Shown piece after piece: positions 22,780-34,526 of a stretch of 64,000 nt of DNA (position 1 is the stretch's first letter; each line of letters starts with the position of its first letter). Below the pieces are notes generated by a model, which saw nothing but the letters and a program-made list of their open reading frames with translations, made no database searches and was not told where the DNA came from. Position numbers and translations under genes: made by a program. Location of the stretch: positions 207,707 through 271,706 of the forward strand of contig CAICTM010000007.1 of assembly GCA_903772945.1 (NCBI GenBank), in the 5' to 3' direction. This DNA comes from Seminavis robusta. Lineage: Eukaryota; Bacillariophyta; Bacillariophyceae; Naviculales; Naviculaceae.

Positions 22780-23328
22780 GTCCCGCCATCCTTGCCGTAC
22801 CGGTACCGGTACCGGTACCGGTCGTACGATGACTGTTGCATATCGTAGGCTGTAATTGAATTTGAGGTAATGTGGGTCAAGTGCAGTTCTAACTGCGCAT
22901 GTTCATAGCGTGTTGGTAGGCACACCCCACTTCTAAGCGTTGCCGTAGACTGAAGATCCCAGTATTTCAGTGGTGGCTATAGCTATAGCTAGAGGGCGTC
23001 GACGAACTGTTCTTTCATGGCTCTGGCTGCCAGCCTCAACTCCTGTGTTTTCGTTCCATCTAGCCAGGCAGTGGCAATGCTCGGTGGGGACTGGGCCCCT
23101 CGTCGCTCGTGTTTGAGGCACCGCGGATTAGTATAGCTGGACTGGAAACCCATAGAGCCACGGTGGATGGCGGAGCCTCGGGAAGGCAAGACTATGGAAC
23201 GGCTTGATTCCCCGATTCCCGAGGGAGCGTTGGCTAAGGGCTATTTGTGTACTTTATCTTTTCTATTCTTTCTATACTTGTTATGGATGAATCGAATCTA
23301 TTTTGGACGCACGCAGTAAACAAGCTGG
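22780..23328. other. Spacer between convergent LRR-B and SFRLPK-repeat genes
   Basis: This is the 3' flank of both neighbours. It contains the (GTACCG)n tract at 22797-22828 and CTATAGCTATAGCTA near 22978. No gene is seen. Confidence 0.5.
22797..22828. repeat. (GTACCG)n tandem palindromic repeat
   Basis: About four uninterrupted GTACCG units, ending in CGTAC, lie 18 bases after the LRR-B stop. Because the unit contains overlapping GGTACC and ACCGGT, the whole tract is self-complementary and could fold into a hairpin in the 3' UTR. Confidence 0.9.
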
Positions 23329-23931
23329 CTATGCAGTCCTTGCTGAGAATGAGGACTGACGCATAAGCTGCGTTGTTGGCATTGCAGCTTGGTCCTCCCG
23401 TCCATGGGTAGTGCCGCTGTCTAGGTCTTCTATCTTTTGCTGGAGCAATGGCTTGGTGGTTTCCTTGGGCAGACGAAAGGAGTTCATGCGGCTCTTTTGC
23501 TTGTGAGTTTGCAGGAGACGACAGCGGCGACTTTTCTTCGTGGCATTGGTGGCAGTCTTGGTGGGACTGGAAAGTTCTTCCTCTTGCTGCTCCGAGCCTG
23601 CGTGTTCCTGAGCTTTTACATTGAATTTTAGCAGGGCTTGAGTTTTGTCCTTGGGAAGGCGGAAGGAAGTCATGCACCGCTTGTTTCGCTGAAGGGCCAT
23701 CTTGCGTCTTTTCAAGCCACTGACTTCGTCTTTTTCACATGTGTCATTTTCGGGTTCATCCATGTCCTCCGAGTGGAAATGCAGTAGAGCACTAGTAGCC
23801 TCCTTAGGTAGGCGAAACGAGGTCATTTTCTGCATCTGAGTGCGGCGGCGCAAAAGGGCACTGCGACGGACTGATAGGTTGGCATGAGAGGCGGGGGTTG
23901 CCATGGTGAGACATTCGGTAGAGCTGCGCAT
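23329..23931 (-). CDS. Protein with three SFRLPK repeats, unknown function
   Basis: An intronless 200-residue ORF. An ATG at 23904 in the context CACCATGGC is a better start than the first ATG at 23931 and would give 191 residues. Counted from the longer start, a motif M(T/N)SFRLPK(E/D)xTxxLL occurs three times, at residues 36-52, 87-103 and 149-165. Each copy follows a strongly basic segment, and acidic, Glu-rich linkers lie between copies. The protein ends MRQSSFSARTA. There is no signal peptide or membrane span, and the basic clusters suggest a nuclear or nucleic-acid-associated location (inference). I do not recognise a family. The spaced copies look like a short linear binding motif rather than a folded repeat. 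Confidence 0.7.
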   Translation of the reverse strand: MRSSTECLTMATPASHANLSVRRSALLRRRTQMQKMTSFRLPKEATSALLHFHSEDMDEPENDTCEKDEVSGLKRRKMALQRNKRCMTSFRLPKDKTQALLKFNVKAQEHAGSEQQEEELSSPTKTATNATKKSRRCRLLQTHKQKSRMNSFRLPKETTKPLLQQKIEDLDSGTTHGREDQAAMPTTQLMRQSSFSARTA

Positions 23932-26214
23932 TTTTGCTTTTGCTTGGATTGCTATTTGCTATAGCTATATAGATTTGTGTTTGTGTTTTGGAGTTGTGAT
24001 CGTGATGAGAGATTGTGAGCACGATAGCAAAACAAGACAAGTCATGGGGAAAGGGGTTCCTGGACAAATTCGTCGCTCCATTACCCCGTATGCACGATTT
24101 GGTACTGGACGAAGGTTTAAGCCCAGTGACTCCAATAGTAACCAGTGGGAGATATTATGACATTATGACTCCAATTGCTTTTCGAAAAAACTTGCTCAGT
24201 ACCCGATTATCACAGTGACGTAAAGGTTTGGTCATACTGGGCTGGAAAAGAATATCAAAGACTGCTCCTTCTTGCCAACAAAGACTCTCTGAGTGTTCAG
24301 CCGCTCACACCCGTTACCCGTGCCACTTTAACACCAGTCACAACTTTGGCTACCGGTACCGGTAGCTACTTTTGACATAGACACTTGGACCAACCGGCAT
24401 GAACTACACTGTACCGATATCAAAGTAGTTTGTAGGCCATTGCCCCCCCAACCAGCCACCATCACCAGCAAGTAGGGACGGCAATACCAGTACAGTTACA
24501 GTAGTTGGGAATGCTTCTTTTGTTCAAGTTTTTCCTTCCATTCCCCTCCTCCTTGCTTCAGCCTCCATTGTGACGTACAGTCGTACCCCTCCCGCCAACG
24601 TCCCAAAATTTGATGAAAGATGGATATGGGAGAGCTTTACCAGTACAGTATCTGTTGCCACAAGGCTTTAGGCTTTAGCTACGGTCACCCCAGCTGAAGG
24701 CTTCGACAACCTAGTTTTTGATGCACACATACCGATACTGTAGCCACTGCAGGCTATGTCTGTTCAGAGTGTAGGTTTCGCCCACAAAACACAGCATCCA
24801 ACTAGGTCGAAGCCTGCTTGACCAAAATTCGCCATACATGTATGTAATTGACAGGTTGACCGGTTTGCTGTTCTCTTTAGCTACGTGTACGCACTCTACT
24901 AGATGGCTCACACTGGCCAAAAGCTTGCGAGACTAGTAGAGTGAACCACTGGGTTGCTGCAAATTGTGTGCTGTGCTGTTCAGTTTGCCCAGCCGATGGT
25001 GCTCTACGGCTCGGTAAAGCAGCAGCAAGCAACCTGCGTAATACGCTATAGACGCTGCAGTTTGCTTGAGATGATACGAGCTTTGCAGTGAATTGGCGGC
25101 TACGTCACCATAGCTACGTGAAGTACTAGTGCAATAGAGTTTGCTTGGGCTGAACCAAGGCAAGGAATGCATGGTTGAAGGCGGGGATCGATCCCTCGCG
25201 AATAATCCAATGCCCAGAATGCCGACACCGCTATCATGTGCCACCGGTATGCCAACAGCTCTAACCCCGCCCCCCATCCTACGTGGCTGCCTTGTGCATC
25301 TGGCTGATGAGGTACCGGTATACGGGAGCTAGTAGTAGGCCAGAGAGGCAAGGTGCTTGGGGATCTGGACGTGATATTGGAGTAACCTGTACCGGTAGCT
25401 ATCCCTGACAAATTCGGTTTTCGTGGTGCACAAGGCAATGGGTAACCCTCAGCACACCGCGGGCGGTGTTGGTCACCAGTTGGCACTCAAAACCTTGGAA
25501 CTACAGTAGGCGAGTAGCTGAATAATACCGTGACATCGTACCTCCAGACACTTAGTCAATGACCCGTTTGCGAATGCCTTCATTCGAACTCAATGCTGCT
25601 ATACGGTAGTGAGAAGACATGCTACCAGGCATCATGTTGTGGTGATGGTGGGTCTCTGAAGGCTTTCTGCTCACTTGAAAGAGGTGAGGGTGGACTGACA
25701 CTGAACGCATTGCCATTTGCAGTACCTGGACGCGAACCCACAATACAAAAGCAGGAGCCTTGGTCGCCTCATCCCGGGCCCCCATCCCACTCTACTAGAT
25801 AGCTAGCTAGATCTGTCTGGAATGGTTTCCACAACCATGCAGCTGAAGAAGTACGAGTAGAGGGTGATCATTCGATCCAATTTTCACGGTGAGTTTGTTA
25901 TGACACTTCTTTCCGCAACAAAACTAGAGTAGATGCGGTACTTTTGTCATTGTATTTTAAATTTATTACCTCATCTACGAACTCTCACTGGGTCGTTGGT
26001 CAAGACTCCCGAGATCTTGCCAGACGTCCCTCCTGTGGAACATTCAACTCCCACCTCATCAGTGGTGACAACGAGGTTCACCTTCCATTCCAAACAGAGA
26101 GGTCTTCAAGCTTTGTGACTTTGAGCCAGAACACAGCTTTCGACCAGGAGCTCACAAATTCCAACTGAAACATCCAATTTTCCAGAACATACTAGTAGAA
26201 CACCACAAAGAATC
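23932..26214. other. Spacer of about 2.3 kb, no gene supported
   Basis: Between divergent genes. It contains TACCGGTACCGGTA near 24352, TACATGTA near 24836 and TACCGGTA near 25310 and 25390. A GC-rich hairpin-like stretch lies at about 25180-25200. The short ORFs lack recognisable features. Confidence 0.5.
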
Positions 26215-26901
26215 ATGGAATTGCTGGCCAACACTACCGATAAACACAACCTGGAGTTGCATGCAGCTCTTGGGTACGAGCGCCACGATGAGAAGCTCAC
26301 TCCGAGCCAAGCGTTTGTGAAGGACGCATCCACCCAAAGAAACCTAAAAGAGCACGGTATGAAAGTGGATTCGAAGCAAGGCCCAGTCAGCCACAAAGAG
26401 GGTACGGACAAATTGGAGATCCACTTTCCCGTCAACGCAGCCAGGCCTCCTGTTGGAGATGGCGCAAGAATCGTCCGAGGCCCCCGAATGGTTCGGCGCT
26501 GTAGCACTGGATACGTCCGTCGATCCAAAGCTCGTCGCCAGAGTGGTGCGGCAGTGAATGAAATCCTCGAAATGCAAGACTTTCAAAAGTTTGAAAACAG
26601 TCTCCTGGATCGTAAGGATAGCCTCCGCTTAATCAGAGGTGTCTCGCACATGTTAGAGGACAGCGCTAAGGAGCTAGAAGAAGCAGTGCAGGACGACGCG
26701 GAAGATGCAGCACCAGAACAAGATAGCGATATGGTGATGCGTATCTATCGTCGCAAGCCACGACGAATGAGCGGTTGCGCAGTCTCTGGCACCACAATGG
26801 AGGGCATCAAGACGAACATGCCTTGTCTTCTCCAGCGAGAAAACAGTATCGACCTCTCCCAGAAGAGGATGCGATCCAGAAGGGCCTCCATGACATTCTG
26901 A
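26215..26901 (+). CDS. Basic protein rich in RRxS motifs, unknown function
   Basis: A single-exon ORF of 228 residues starting at an ATG in the context AATCATGG. The first ~80 residues are hydrophilic. The middle is basic (VRGPRMVRRCSTGYVRRSKA), followed by a helical acidic segment (EDSAKELEEAVQDDAEDAAP) and a basic C-terminus ending RMRSRRASMTF. RR(C/Q/M/A)S occurs four times (RRCS, RRQS, RRMS, RRAS), matching the general RRxS preference of basophilic (PKA-like) kinases. There is no signal peptide or membrane segment. It could be a phosphorylated regulatory or DNA-associated protein, but this is only an inference from composition. I know no family. Confidence 0.65.
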   Translation: MELLANTTDKHNLELHAALGYERHDEKLTPSQAFVKDASTQRNLKEHGMKVDSKQGPVSHKEGTDKLEIHFPVNAARPPVGDGARIVRGPRMVRRCSTGYVRRSKARRQSGAAVNEILEMQDFQKFENSLLDRKDSLRLIRGVSHMLEDSAKELEEAVQDDAEDAAPEQDSDMVMRIYRRKPRRMSGCAVSGTTMEGIKTNMPCLLQRENSIDLSQKRMRSRRASMTF

Positions 26902-28699
26902 TGATAAAAGAAACTAAAACGAAGATGCATCCAGCAAACCAGGCGCAGCGAAGAAGAGGCGACAAGACATGCGACGTGCAACTCCTTTCAGGTAGGACTG
27001 CCAGCTGGAATACCCAAGTGTATCAAGTAGGATACATAGTGCATAGTACATACGTAGTTACCAAATGATTCGCATTGCTCTGTCTACCCCTGTTCGCCCC
27101 AGTTTGATTTGTCATCCTGATTCTGCTGGACCGGTTCAACTTGCACTGCCAGCATTACAACTTGCATTGCTCTGTATTTTGCCTTAGCTCTGGAGACCGA
27201 TCCCGGCCCTGGCCCAAACCGGTGGGCACATTATCATGCCGAATACCATACCGGTTGGATGTAAGTTGTGTGTGGCATTGGTGGCACTTGGTGGATGTAA
27301 TACAAGGTCACACAATGTATGTAGACTAACTGTTGCTGAAAGGCTGATGTGGACCTTCCAAACTTGCAGAGCTATCAAATGTTTGGAGATACATGGTCAT
27401 GGAAATAGGCTCCCACGAGCCGGAGCGGAATGCCCGTGGAGCTCTGCGTGCCACCTCGACGCCACTACTGCCCTCCTTCTCGCTTGTGGCATTCGTTGAA
27501 GTGTTTGTTTCCCTCCCCCTTTCTAAGAAGACATTCACCGAAATAAATCGCATGCTGACCACATCGCCTCCCACCGTTCCTTTATGGAACGTAGTGACAT
27601 CAGTGAGATCACTTATTGACATTTTAAAGTCAAGTCAAAGTTTAGTGTAGAATGTGCTTCTTCACCAATGACCATTATAGTCTATCAATGACCGTCAATA
27701 CTTATGAACGAAGTCTAACCATGTCACAAACCTTCCGAACAAAAGAGGGATTCGGGGAAAATACAGATGTCTTCGATACTAAGATTATGCAGCATATGCT
27801 TCGAGGCTGAAAGCGTTCTGATCATTCACAGCACGGGGAGAGGTGTGTAACCAGACTGGACTCCTCTACGGTATTGGCTGCGCTTAGGACTGGGTCTACT
27901 CTCTGGCTAGCTAGGTACTACATGTAGTAGCAACTAGACTAATCGAATGAGTGGACGCCACTCTGCTCCCGAATGGCCGGGCTGATGCCTCACTCTCCAC
28001 CGTTCTACAAGGTTGCTTGGTTGCTTGCCCTAGAGCCGCGGTATAAGTGCGTCCTGAGTCAGTCAAGCATATCATATCCATCGCTCAATGGACAAAGGTG
28101 CGAGGCTAAGTAAGATATTGCACAGTAGTAGACATCCAATGCTCTACTAGCTAGCTAGCTAGGGTTTGTGCTGATTACCGTTTCTCCTGAAGCTGGAGCA
28201 AACTACTCGCTAGCTAGGTACATACTGTACCGGCACATGGATATGTGGTGCTTGAACTACCTATCGAGTTCCCAGCACGCTCAGTGCCTCTTTATAATGT
28301 GCAACTTGCAATCGTCATCGGCTGCTCTCCCTGCATGTCCTGCAGGAACAATAGTTGCCCCTGGTCGTGGCTGAGCATGCTCTCAATTGAAAAAGTCCTC
28401 CATCCACCTGAAGCTGAATGATGAAGATTTCCGAGTGAGCATCCACCAAGACGCACCTTGAATGCCGTCAGCGAAGAACAGTGTAATCCCCACTTCTCAT
28501 TGGCTGATTGTGTTCGTATCCAGAAGCGCATTCAAGGTATCAACCATCTCACGTGCGTGGCGAATTGGTCAATGAAAGAAACATTCTTGGACTTGGCAAC
28601 CTTCCTTGCTCTCACAATCTCAATCTCATTGAATAGTTCAGAAAGCCAAAAGTCCCGCAAAACAACCCTTTTACTTTTACTTTTACTTTTTGCAACACC
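26902..28699. other. Spacer of about 1.8 kb, no gene supported
   Basis: Short ORFs on both strands have no recognisable features. CTAGCTAGCTAGCTAG lies near 28145-28162, TACATGTAG near 27920, and a (TTTTAC)n run at about 28670-28690 sits directly before the next start codon. Confidence 0.5.
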
Positions 28700-29074
28700 A
28701 TGAACTCCTTCAACTCCACTTCTTGCTCTGCTTCATCATCTGCATCTTCAGGTTTATCTTCAGGTTCAGGCAGAAGGGCCACTCACCCAACCACTGCGCA
28801 AATGTTTGGCGGATTTCGTCCCCGCGCTCCACCAAGGAGTTCAAGAATTTCTCTGAGTGGCAGTGGCAGTGGCAGTGGCAGGAGTAACTTAAGCTCTCTG
28901 CTTGGCCAATTCAATGAAAGTCAAGGTCTGCCAGGTTCAAGTTCAGGAGGAAGGAGAAAGACTGCCATTGAAATCCTTGATGAAGCCCTGGGGATCTCTA
29001 CTGGAGTTACTACTGGTCCTTCACCACCTTCCACGCCTCCTTCCTCTCCAGGATCAACTCCACGATCTCAGTAA
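28700..29074 (+). CDS. Small Ser/Gly/Pro-rich protein, unknown function
   Basis: A 124-residue ORF from ATG (context ACACCATGAA). It is very rich in Ser and Gly, with an in-frame AGTGGC repeat encoding SGSGSGSG near residues 53-60. A short non-repetitive core, RRKTAIEILDEALGIS, lies at about residues 84-99 and could be an amphipathic helix used for binding. The C-terminus is PSPPSTPPSSPGSTPRSQ. There is no signal peptide or membrane span. Composition alone makes this a moderate call. It may be a real disordered protein or a chance ORF over repetitive DNA. Confidence 0.45.
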   Translation: MNSFNSTSCSASSSASSGLSSGSGRRATHPTTAQMFGGFRPRAPPRSSRISLSGSGSGSGRSNLSSLLGQFNESQGLPGSSSGGRRKTAIEILDEALGISTGVTTGPSPPSTPPSSPGSTPRSQ

Positions 29075-30275
29075 GCAGCAAACCTTTTTCCATCCAATCC
29101 AATCCAGCCCATGAGATATGAGATCCTTGTCAAGCAAGTCCAAGAACCGCTAGCTAATTCTGTTCTACTGGTACTCCCTGGCAATTTTGTTGATTTATTT
29201 CCAACTCTGCACCACTTACATCTACTTCTACTTCTACCTGCACCTACACCTACATCTACAAGTATGATGTGACATGATATGATAACCACTACAATAGCTA
29301 ACTAATGACTAAGAATACTTTGCATGCATCCATTCAGCCATTCCTGCCTTACTGCATCTTAGCTAAACACAACTTCGCATGTAGAATGGCTGTCTGCCAA
29401 CAGCTTCTCAACTACCAGGTACTAGCTAGTAGTACCAGGTAGCTATTTTAATAAAAGGGTAGCAGCTTCTCAACTTGGCTTGTAGTGGGCTGTGGGCTGC
29501 CTCTGAAAAACAAACCTACCAGTCAGGAGGATCTTCAACTTCTTTCCTCTCTCCTCTCCTCAACTTTCTTGGCCCGAGTGACAGTCAGGAGTTAGGTTCG
29601 CTGCCCTTTCAAGGATCCCTGCGTTGCGAAAGAACAAGCTACTTGCCCTTGCACTTGCAATTGTGGCGAGCCAGAGGGCAACGTGCAGCTCTGGAATAGC
29701 TACGAGTTGTACTGTATCCAAGCTACCGTACCATGCTACCATACCGGTAGGGAGTAGCTAGTAGCGATTGATTGAGATTCGATTCTCACCTTCTTTGGAA
29801 AGTTAGACATCAAGAACAAAAAGTTTTTCCTCATTTCGATGACTGGCTCAGGAAGGTCGATGACGTACGCACTACTGTATTCGCATTACGGAACGAGAAT
29901 ACAACAATGGCAACCAAGACGCATAAGTCCATTAGTGCTCGCTTTCTGACACCACAGGAACATCTGGTCCCGTCTTTTTACAACCTGACGCAAGTCTGTT
30001 AGAACTGAGTCGAGTCACTTCTGGACAAGCCAAGCCAGTGAGCGAGGTGAAACATCCTGTGTAGGATTCGGTTTATCATCCAATCTCTCATGCCAGCCAT
30101 TAGCTTGCGATCCATGGAAACGATGTTGCGGGGCTCGTCCACACAGTTTTGATAAAGGTATTCAATGGTCAATGGGCGAGATATATATACCTGTTGGAAT
30201 TGTTTGCTCACTACTGGTACTGCTTTTCAATCCTTGCTACAAGTTGGAACCAGATAATACGACTATATGTTCTGG
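29075..30275. other. Spacer between small Ser-rich gene and Cys-rich secreted protein gene
   Basis: A degenerate (TACATC/TACTTC/CACCTA) hexamer microsatellite lies at about 29214-29263. CTAGCTAGTAGTACC-type palindromic sequence lies near 29430. No gene is seen. Confidence 0.5.
29214..29263. repeat. Degenerate (CTACWT/CACCTA)n microsatellite
   Basis: Six to eight imperfect hexamer units (TACATC, TACTTC, CACCTA) in tandem in a spacer. Confidence 0.75.
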
Positions 30276-31415
30276 CTAGTACATCATCCTCCAAGCAGTC
30301 AAACCCAAGAACAAGGCCACGAATTCATGTTGGGTCACAGGCATGATGATTGGCATTGTCAAGGTTCTTGGAGCATGGGAAGATGCCAGGGGTACAGGGG
30401 CTTGTTCATACGAGTATGCTGCCCAGTCAATGCTGGCTGGGTCGGTGGTGGCACAAGCACTGGCCGTGCAAATGGTCTCAATGATTTGATCTCCCACAAT
30501 GATGGATACCTGCTTCGACGGGAAACCCTGTACTCCTTCTTCCGTGGATGGGTATTCTTGCACTTCAATCGTTGCCTCTTGTCCAGAGAGGGAATCTACC
30601 AAATCGAGAAACCAATCGGGGCATTGGTTCGATTCGGTGCATTCGCACTCGGCCAAATCACAATCTAGTACAACATAAGTGAAAGGGGTAAGCTACTGTG
30701 CAATATGCAATGGTCAGTCTCGATACATGTATTAACGTACCTCCTCCCATGCCTCCTTTCGTGTTGAAATTGCAACCCGAGAGTTGACAATCCATGAGAT
30801 GGAAAGAATCCACATTGCGGGTGTTGAAGACACTAATCTTGGCCAATCCAGCAGTCAAGTCCAGGAAGAAGGAAGCCTTGCCATTGGGAAACAGTTCCTC
30901 GTACTCGTTGGTCAGAGTGCACTGACCATCACGAGAAAAGCAGGAGAAAAGGAAGGTAAAGAAGGTAAGGTAAGATTGGTACCAGTAGTATGATAGGTAG
31001 ACAGATGGCGAAGCACGAAATGTACACAACGCACCTTGAATGCCTTTTGTGTATCCTTTTCAGCATAGCGAAAGCCTGAGCGGCAAAAGAGTCCAGGATC
31101 TTCCATCTGACAAGCCGCGTCGCTTTCGCAGTAACCACAGTCAATCTCACTGAGGCCTTCGTAACAGCGACAACCGTCAGGAGCACCGTAAATAGGCGTC
31201 TTGGGGTGGTCCGTGTCCAACCAGCGAAAGGCAGGACAACGATCATCGTCAGAGTCAGCAGTGACAGGAGCATCAGCAGGAGCATCAGAAGCTGCATCTG
31301 TCGTGTTCATGCCATTAGTGCTAGCATCGTCGTTAGCGGTGACAGCTACACACAAGTGTACGAGCAACCAAAAGAGAGACTTGAGCTTCAAAGTTGATCC
31401 CGCGGAGACAATCAT
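30276..31415 (-). CDS. Secreted Cys-rich protein, three exons
   Basis: Three exons (31415-31035, 30921-30741, 30664-30276) join through GT-AG introns 30922-31034 and 30665-30740 into a 316-residue frame. A signal peptide (LKSLFWLLVHLCVAVTA) is followed by an Asp/Ala-rich linker. A Cys-rich domain then reads GCRCYEGLSEIDCGYCESDA, with six further Cys up to about residue 195. The second exon adds TAGLAKISVFNTRNVDSF and CQLSGCNF. The third begins DCDLAECECTESNQCPDW. The last ~15 residues are mildly hydrophobic (FVALFLGLTAW), which could be a weak C-terminal anchor. The spacing of Cys pairs recalls small EGF/PSI-like folds, but I cannot assign a family. It is probably extracellular. Confidence 0.75.
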
Positions 31416-33077
31416 AATCGAACGAGCAGATCTGGAGTGGTGGAAGTAGTCTAATTATTGCTGTATTCAATTTGTGTGTCAATACGTATTCCACCTGTAT
31501 AGATCGCAATGGAGTGCTCTTCTTTTTTAGTGGACAGCAAGTGATCTCAACAAGCCAAAAGATTTGAATGGCTGGTATGGAGAACCAAATTATTCGAATT
31601 ATACTCAATCAAGTCGCGCATTCGTGAGTTCGTCCCGATCAAGTTCGGTCTCCTAAGATTACGGTAGTAAACCGGAAGTTCAGAAAATTCATTTCGTTTT
31701 TAAAACGATCCGTTCTACTTGCTACCAGCCCCGCCATCTTTCGTTGAGCTTTTGTCGCCTTGAGTTTGTGAACTAGCTAGTCCAAGTCTTGAATTGGCTG
31801 TGGTTCTTGCCCACAGCAAGATGAGTTGCTGGTCCCTCATTTCTGCGTACCACAAGAGGGCTTTGGAGCCTTCGAGCTTTCTACCGTGCATCATGAGCTT
31901 CTGGCTGGTTTCTTACTCCTTGCATCGTACTCCGGCTTCTTCGTACATGAAGCAATTATGGCTGTACATGTACTGTCTAGCTGTGGCTCCAGCATCCGGC
32001 TGTGCGGACTACAATCTTTTCAAGAGCCGCATATGCGTAGAATGGTAGTATCGGTACGGGTACTGTTGCGCCAGTTGCAACTGCTACCGGTAACAAGTGG
32101 CCAGCTACGAATGGTAGGAACCCGGCCCATACCGTCTGGTGCAGCTACAGACTCTGAAGCAACCGTAACCGGGGAGGTTGCTTGCTTGTTCGGATACCGG
32201 TACATAGCTATAGCTATCTGAGAGACGTGGTCTGGCACCACTCCCAATGCAAGTCATCTCTACTCGGTTGGTATTGCATCGTCGTATTTTAACGCTACTA
32301 GCTAGTAGTACGAGTTCCTTGTGTGTACCGGTATTGTGAAAGCCGTTCCTCTGCGGCTTCGCACCCCCGTGGCTGAACCAAGATGTTCCGTGCGTCGTTA
32401 GTATTGGATCGTCCGGTCCCGGTACGGTAGTACGGTATGATTCATTCCTTGTGTGGCTTCCTTGTGTGAAAGCCGTTCCTCTGCCGATTACAAAGGGTGG
32501 GCACTGGTACCCCTGTGGCTGAAGATGGTCCCTTGTACCGTACCGGTAGACACCCGGCTCCGTTCGTTCATCCTTGTTTGTGCGTGCGTATCGAAGCAAC
32601 CGTGGGAACTAGATAACAACGTTATGATTGGTGTCGGTGTGATTTGAATGAAGTACGGTAGGTAGCTATGCAAGTTTTCAATTAATAATTATTAGCCATG
32701 ACGACTACATTCTAGCCATAGGTCTAGAGTGCATTGTCATGTTGTTGTTGTTTGTTTGTTTGATGTTTTGTGTTGTGATCTAGTGCTAGCTATTCTAGTC
32801 TATGATATCATGTTTGTACATTGAGGTAAAGAGGGGAGAACGACGTTTACCAGCTAGCCAGCTAGTCAGTCGTCAGCGGATGGCGCTGACGGAAGCTAGC
32901 TAGGTAGGTAGGTAGGTAGGTAGGTCGGTAGATAGTTGGACGAGCGCCTGGAACAAAACTGTGATCAAGCTCACAAGCACGCTCATTGTCGACGATGAAT
33001 CGAATCCACCTTGCGATGTTCGCCTTTGAGACACCATACACCTCCATCCAATCGCCGTGTCTAGTCAGTCAGTTTGT
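31416..33077. other. Spacer of about 1.7 kb, no gene supported
   Basis: Many palindromic octamers: TACCGGTA near 32085, 32197, 32325 and 32540, and TACATGTAC near 31962. A (GGTA)n run lies at 32902-32930. The ORFs are short and unconvincing. Confidence 0.5.
32902..32930. repeat. (GGTA)n microsatellite
   Basis: About six GGTA units in tandem next to CTAGCTAG, just beyond the 3' end of the CRAL-TRIO gene. Confidence 0.85.
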
Positions 33078-34526
33078 CTATGATGATTCGGTTGGTTTAG
33101 GATCGGCTAACGACAGCACGGGTTTCATTTCGATTCCGTCCTGTTCTAGTCGTTTCATGACCTGTCGAACAATCAATCAAACATCAACAAACAATCAGCA
33201 AAACAAGTGTGAGCATACCATCGACGTGTAAGTGTTGTTGTTTGTAGTTGCTTGTGGTTGTTTGTGTATACTTACAAAGCTCCGAATCTCTTGTTCCATT
33301 TCGGTTTCGAGTAGAATATCGGACGTAAGGGAGAGATCGTACTTGTTTTTGTTTTTGAGTTCCTTCTTGTCGGGAATCCGCAACGCCTGCATGACAGTGG
33401 CAGCCATATCCGGTCCTAACGCTTCAAGAAGTGCTTCATCTTGATCGTCTCCTGCCGAATAGAGTACAATCTTTTCCTTTGTGGATTCTCTCATGATTGG
33501 CGATACGAGTTTCCACACCATGTTGAACCATTGAGGAGCATTGATCATGTATGTCTTCAAACCTCGCGTGGGATAGTGTGCATCAATCATTCCCACAAAC
33601 TCCTTTACAAAACTAATGAGGTCTCCTTTTCTGAGTAGCCCTAGATGAAGCCCTTGCATGTCTAGAATACCAATCATGAGAGCATCTGGATCTGTAGCAG
33701 CAGTCTCATGAGGATGCATAATATTCCAACAGTATTCAAATACATATGCGTATTGTAGCGACATGTCTTGTGATTGTACATTGTTGTGTTTAGCCAATTC
33801 CATGTTAGCCAGTCCTGGTCGTTGAATGAATACGACGTGATTGGTGGTTGTGGATCTTCCAATGAAGTAATGCGGCAGAATGGCTTTGGTGACATCGTAG
33901 TTGGGGTTGGGTCTTGACAAGATGGTGTCAATTTGGAACTGCTTTCGCCATTGGAGAGACTCTAGAGTGGCTTTTCTGGCTGGACCTTCCTTCTGGTGAG
34001 CATCTAGGTATCTGAAGGGGATGGGGGCATTGGGGTCTTTTTCAAAATTGGCTTGGTTTGGGAACAGTGGGAAGTCATACTGAGGCTTATTAGTAGCTTG
34101 GTCAGGTTGCAGTTTTTGCTTCTTTTGAGGAGGTTCTTCAATCTCCACTTGATCTTCAATTTCTTCAACTTGTTGACCTCCAGAGACTCTGGTAGCAGTC
34201 TTAACAGCAGTCTTAGTCTTAGTAGGTTTAGTAGCTGTGGTTGTGGTAACCCCAAAGACATGAACTTTGGCTCTTCTAAAGAAAGGCACAGCTTCCACCA
34301 CAGGCAACAGCATGTCCGTCATACTAGTACTTGTCATAGTTGTAGGGTCAGTGGAGTACAGATAAGGCATTCCAAGAATGACCAACAGACAGACTGTCAC
34401 TGGACCCAACAAACAGTTACGCCGGATACGCTGTTGCAATAGAGCCCATCTGGTGTGGCTATGGCTATGACCATGAGTATGAGAGTGGCTATGGTGAGAA
34501 CTATGGTGAGTATGGGAAGTCACCAT
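33078..34526 (-). CDS. Membrane-anchored CRAL-TRIO (Sec14-like) lipid-transfer protein
   Basis: Two exons (34526-33276 and 33161-33078) separated by a GTAAGT...CAG intron of 114 bp give 444 residues. Reading through the intron would replace the true 28-codon tail. The N-terminus is His/Ser-rich (HTHHSSHHSHSHTHGHSHSH), followed by one membrane span at about residues 38-57. A Lys/Thr/Gln-rich low-complexity linker leads to the globular part. The CRAL-TRIO core (about residues 240-400) shows ILDMQGLHLG, MIDAHYPTRGLKTYMINAPQ, FNMVWKLVSP and TKEKIVLYSAGDD, matching the lipid-binding pocket and YPER...NAP...KI signature of Sec14 proteins. Binding of phosphoinositides or another hydrophobic ligand at a Golgi or endomembrane surface is inferred from the family. 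Confidence 0.88.

Noticed and set aside
25140-25265. tRNA-like segment (GGGGATCGATCCC with tRNA-like flanks)
   Set aside because: The T-loop consensus TTCGA is absent, and no acceptor stem or anticodon arm of proper length pairs around it.
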